Shown: positions 63,822-64,000 of the stretch, in pieces | How the letters are laid out: each line of letters begins with the position of its first letter | How positions within the stretch are numbered: position 1 is the first letter of the stretch | Assembly: GCA_963377175.1 (NCBI GenBank) | Contig: CAUJNA010003749.1 | Coordinates: 1,343,890-1,407,889 of the forward strand | Origin: Effrenium voratum | Taxonomy: Eukaryota > Sar > Dinophyceae > Suessiales > Symbiodiniaceae | Direction: 5' to 3' | Length of the DNA: 64,000 nucleotides | The notes under the pieces: generated by a model | What the model was told of the DNA's origin: nothing | Seen by the model: the letters and a program-made list of their open reading frames with translations, nothing else | The model's database searches: none | Translations under genes and position numbers: made by a program

Positions 63822-64000
63822 TCCCAAAAAGATGCGAACATCAACACTATCTCACGGCTACTCCGATACCACTACCTTCCCTTCCTGGGTCGCGTAGTTG
63901 GTTTGGGAGTAGGCTGCGTGCGACGAAACAAAAAAAGTAAGACAGCCAAAAAGATGCGAACATCAACACTATCTCGCGACCTTCCTGGGTCGCGTAGTTG
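63822..64000. repeat. Direct repeat at the right edge
   Basis: CCAAAAAGATGCGAACATCA then ACACTATCTC, and CCTTCCTGGGTCGCGTAGTTG, occur at 63822-63901 and again at 63949-64000 with an internal ~25-bp deletion in the second copy. It may continue past the window. Confidence 0.92.

Overview
ORGANISM. The window looks like dinoflagellate nuclear DNA, most like Symbiodiniaceae (inference). Coding sequence occurs as very short exons (21-183 nt) far apart in kilobase introns. All resolved exons are on the minus strand. Introns rarely start with GT: of 29 resolvable donors I count 18 GC, 6 GA and 5 GT. Nearly all acceptors are AG|G. Introns are packed with short inverted-repeat elements and microsatellites. 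No rRNA, intact tRNA, CRISPR or prokaryotic operon structure is visible.

GENES. (1) A bacterial-type glucokinase is split into two groups of exons. The N-terminal part lies at 56340-50795 and the rest at 11107-133, running off the left edge before the C-terminus. (2) A voltage-gated, Kv-like cation channel of about 20 exons lies at 50142-17262. It has S1-S6 with a normal S4, but the pore exon reads TTLTLK where potassium channels have TTVGYGD. It sits on the same strand inside the ~39.7 kb gap between the two glucokinase groups. (3) A ~4.27 kb DNA transposon (12091-16364) sits in the same gap. It has terminal inverted repeats, an 8-bp target duplication and one long minus-strand coding region. 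That region joins an SF3-like P-loop ATPase to a cysteine-cluster DDE transposase of KDZ type, and is broken by two frameshifts and one stop codon. (4) Weaker coding fragments occur at 52267-52331, 58095-58240, 60432-60938 and 63298-63668.

REPEATS. At least twelve dispersed families of 70-150 bp recur, several with clear terminal inverted repeats. The commonest (called MITE-A here, ends CTAGGTCC(T/C)CCAG) has about 15 copies, some within 6-50 bp of exons. A compound satellite unit of ~2.3-2.5 kb is duplicated in tandem at 43646-48543. An AT-rich island (about 54000-55620) ends in a ~340 bp palindrome. Long microsatellite tracts lie at 10177-10366, 22515-24135 and 62296-63036. Intronic stretches not listed separately hold only these repeats or unrecognised sequence.

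LOGIC. Exon calls rest on matching splice phase between neighbours plus family resemblance of the joined reading frame. No alignment or transcript could be checked, so end coordinates are best guesses. The two genes have unrelated functions (glucose phosphorylation; membrane ion flux). Their physical nesting is the main structural surprise.
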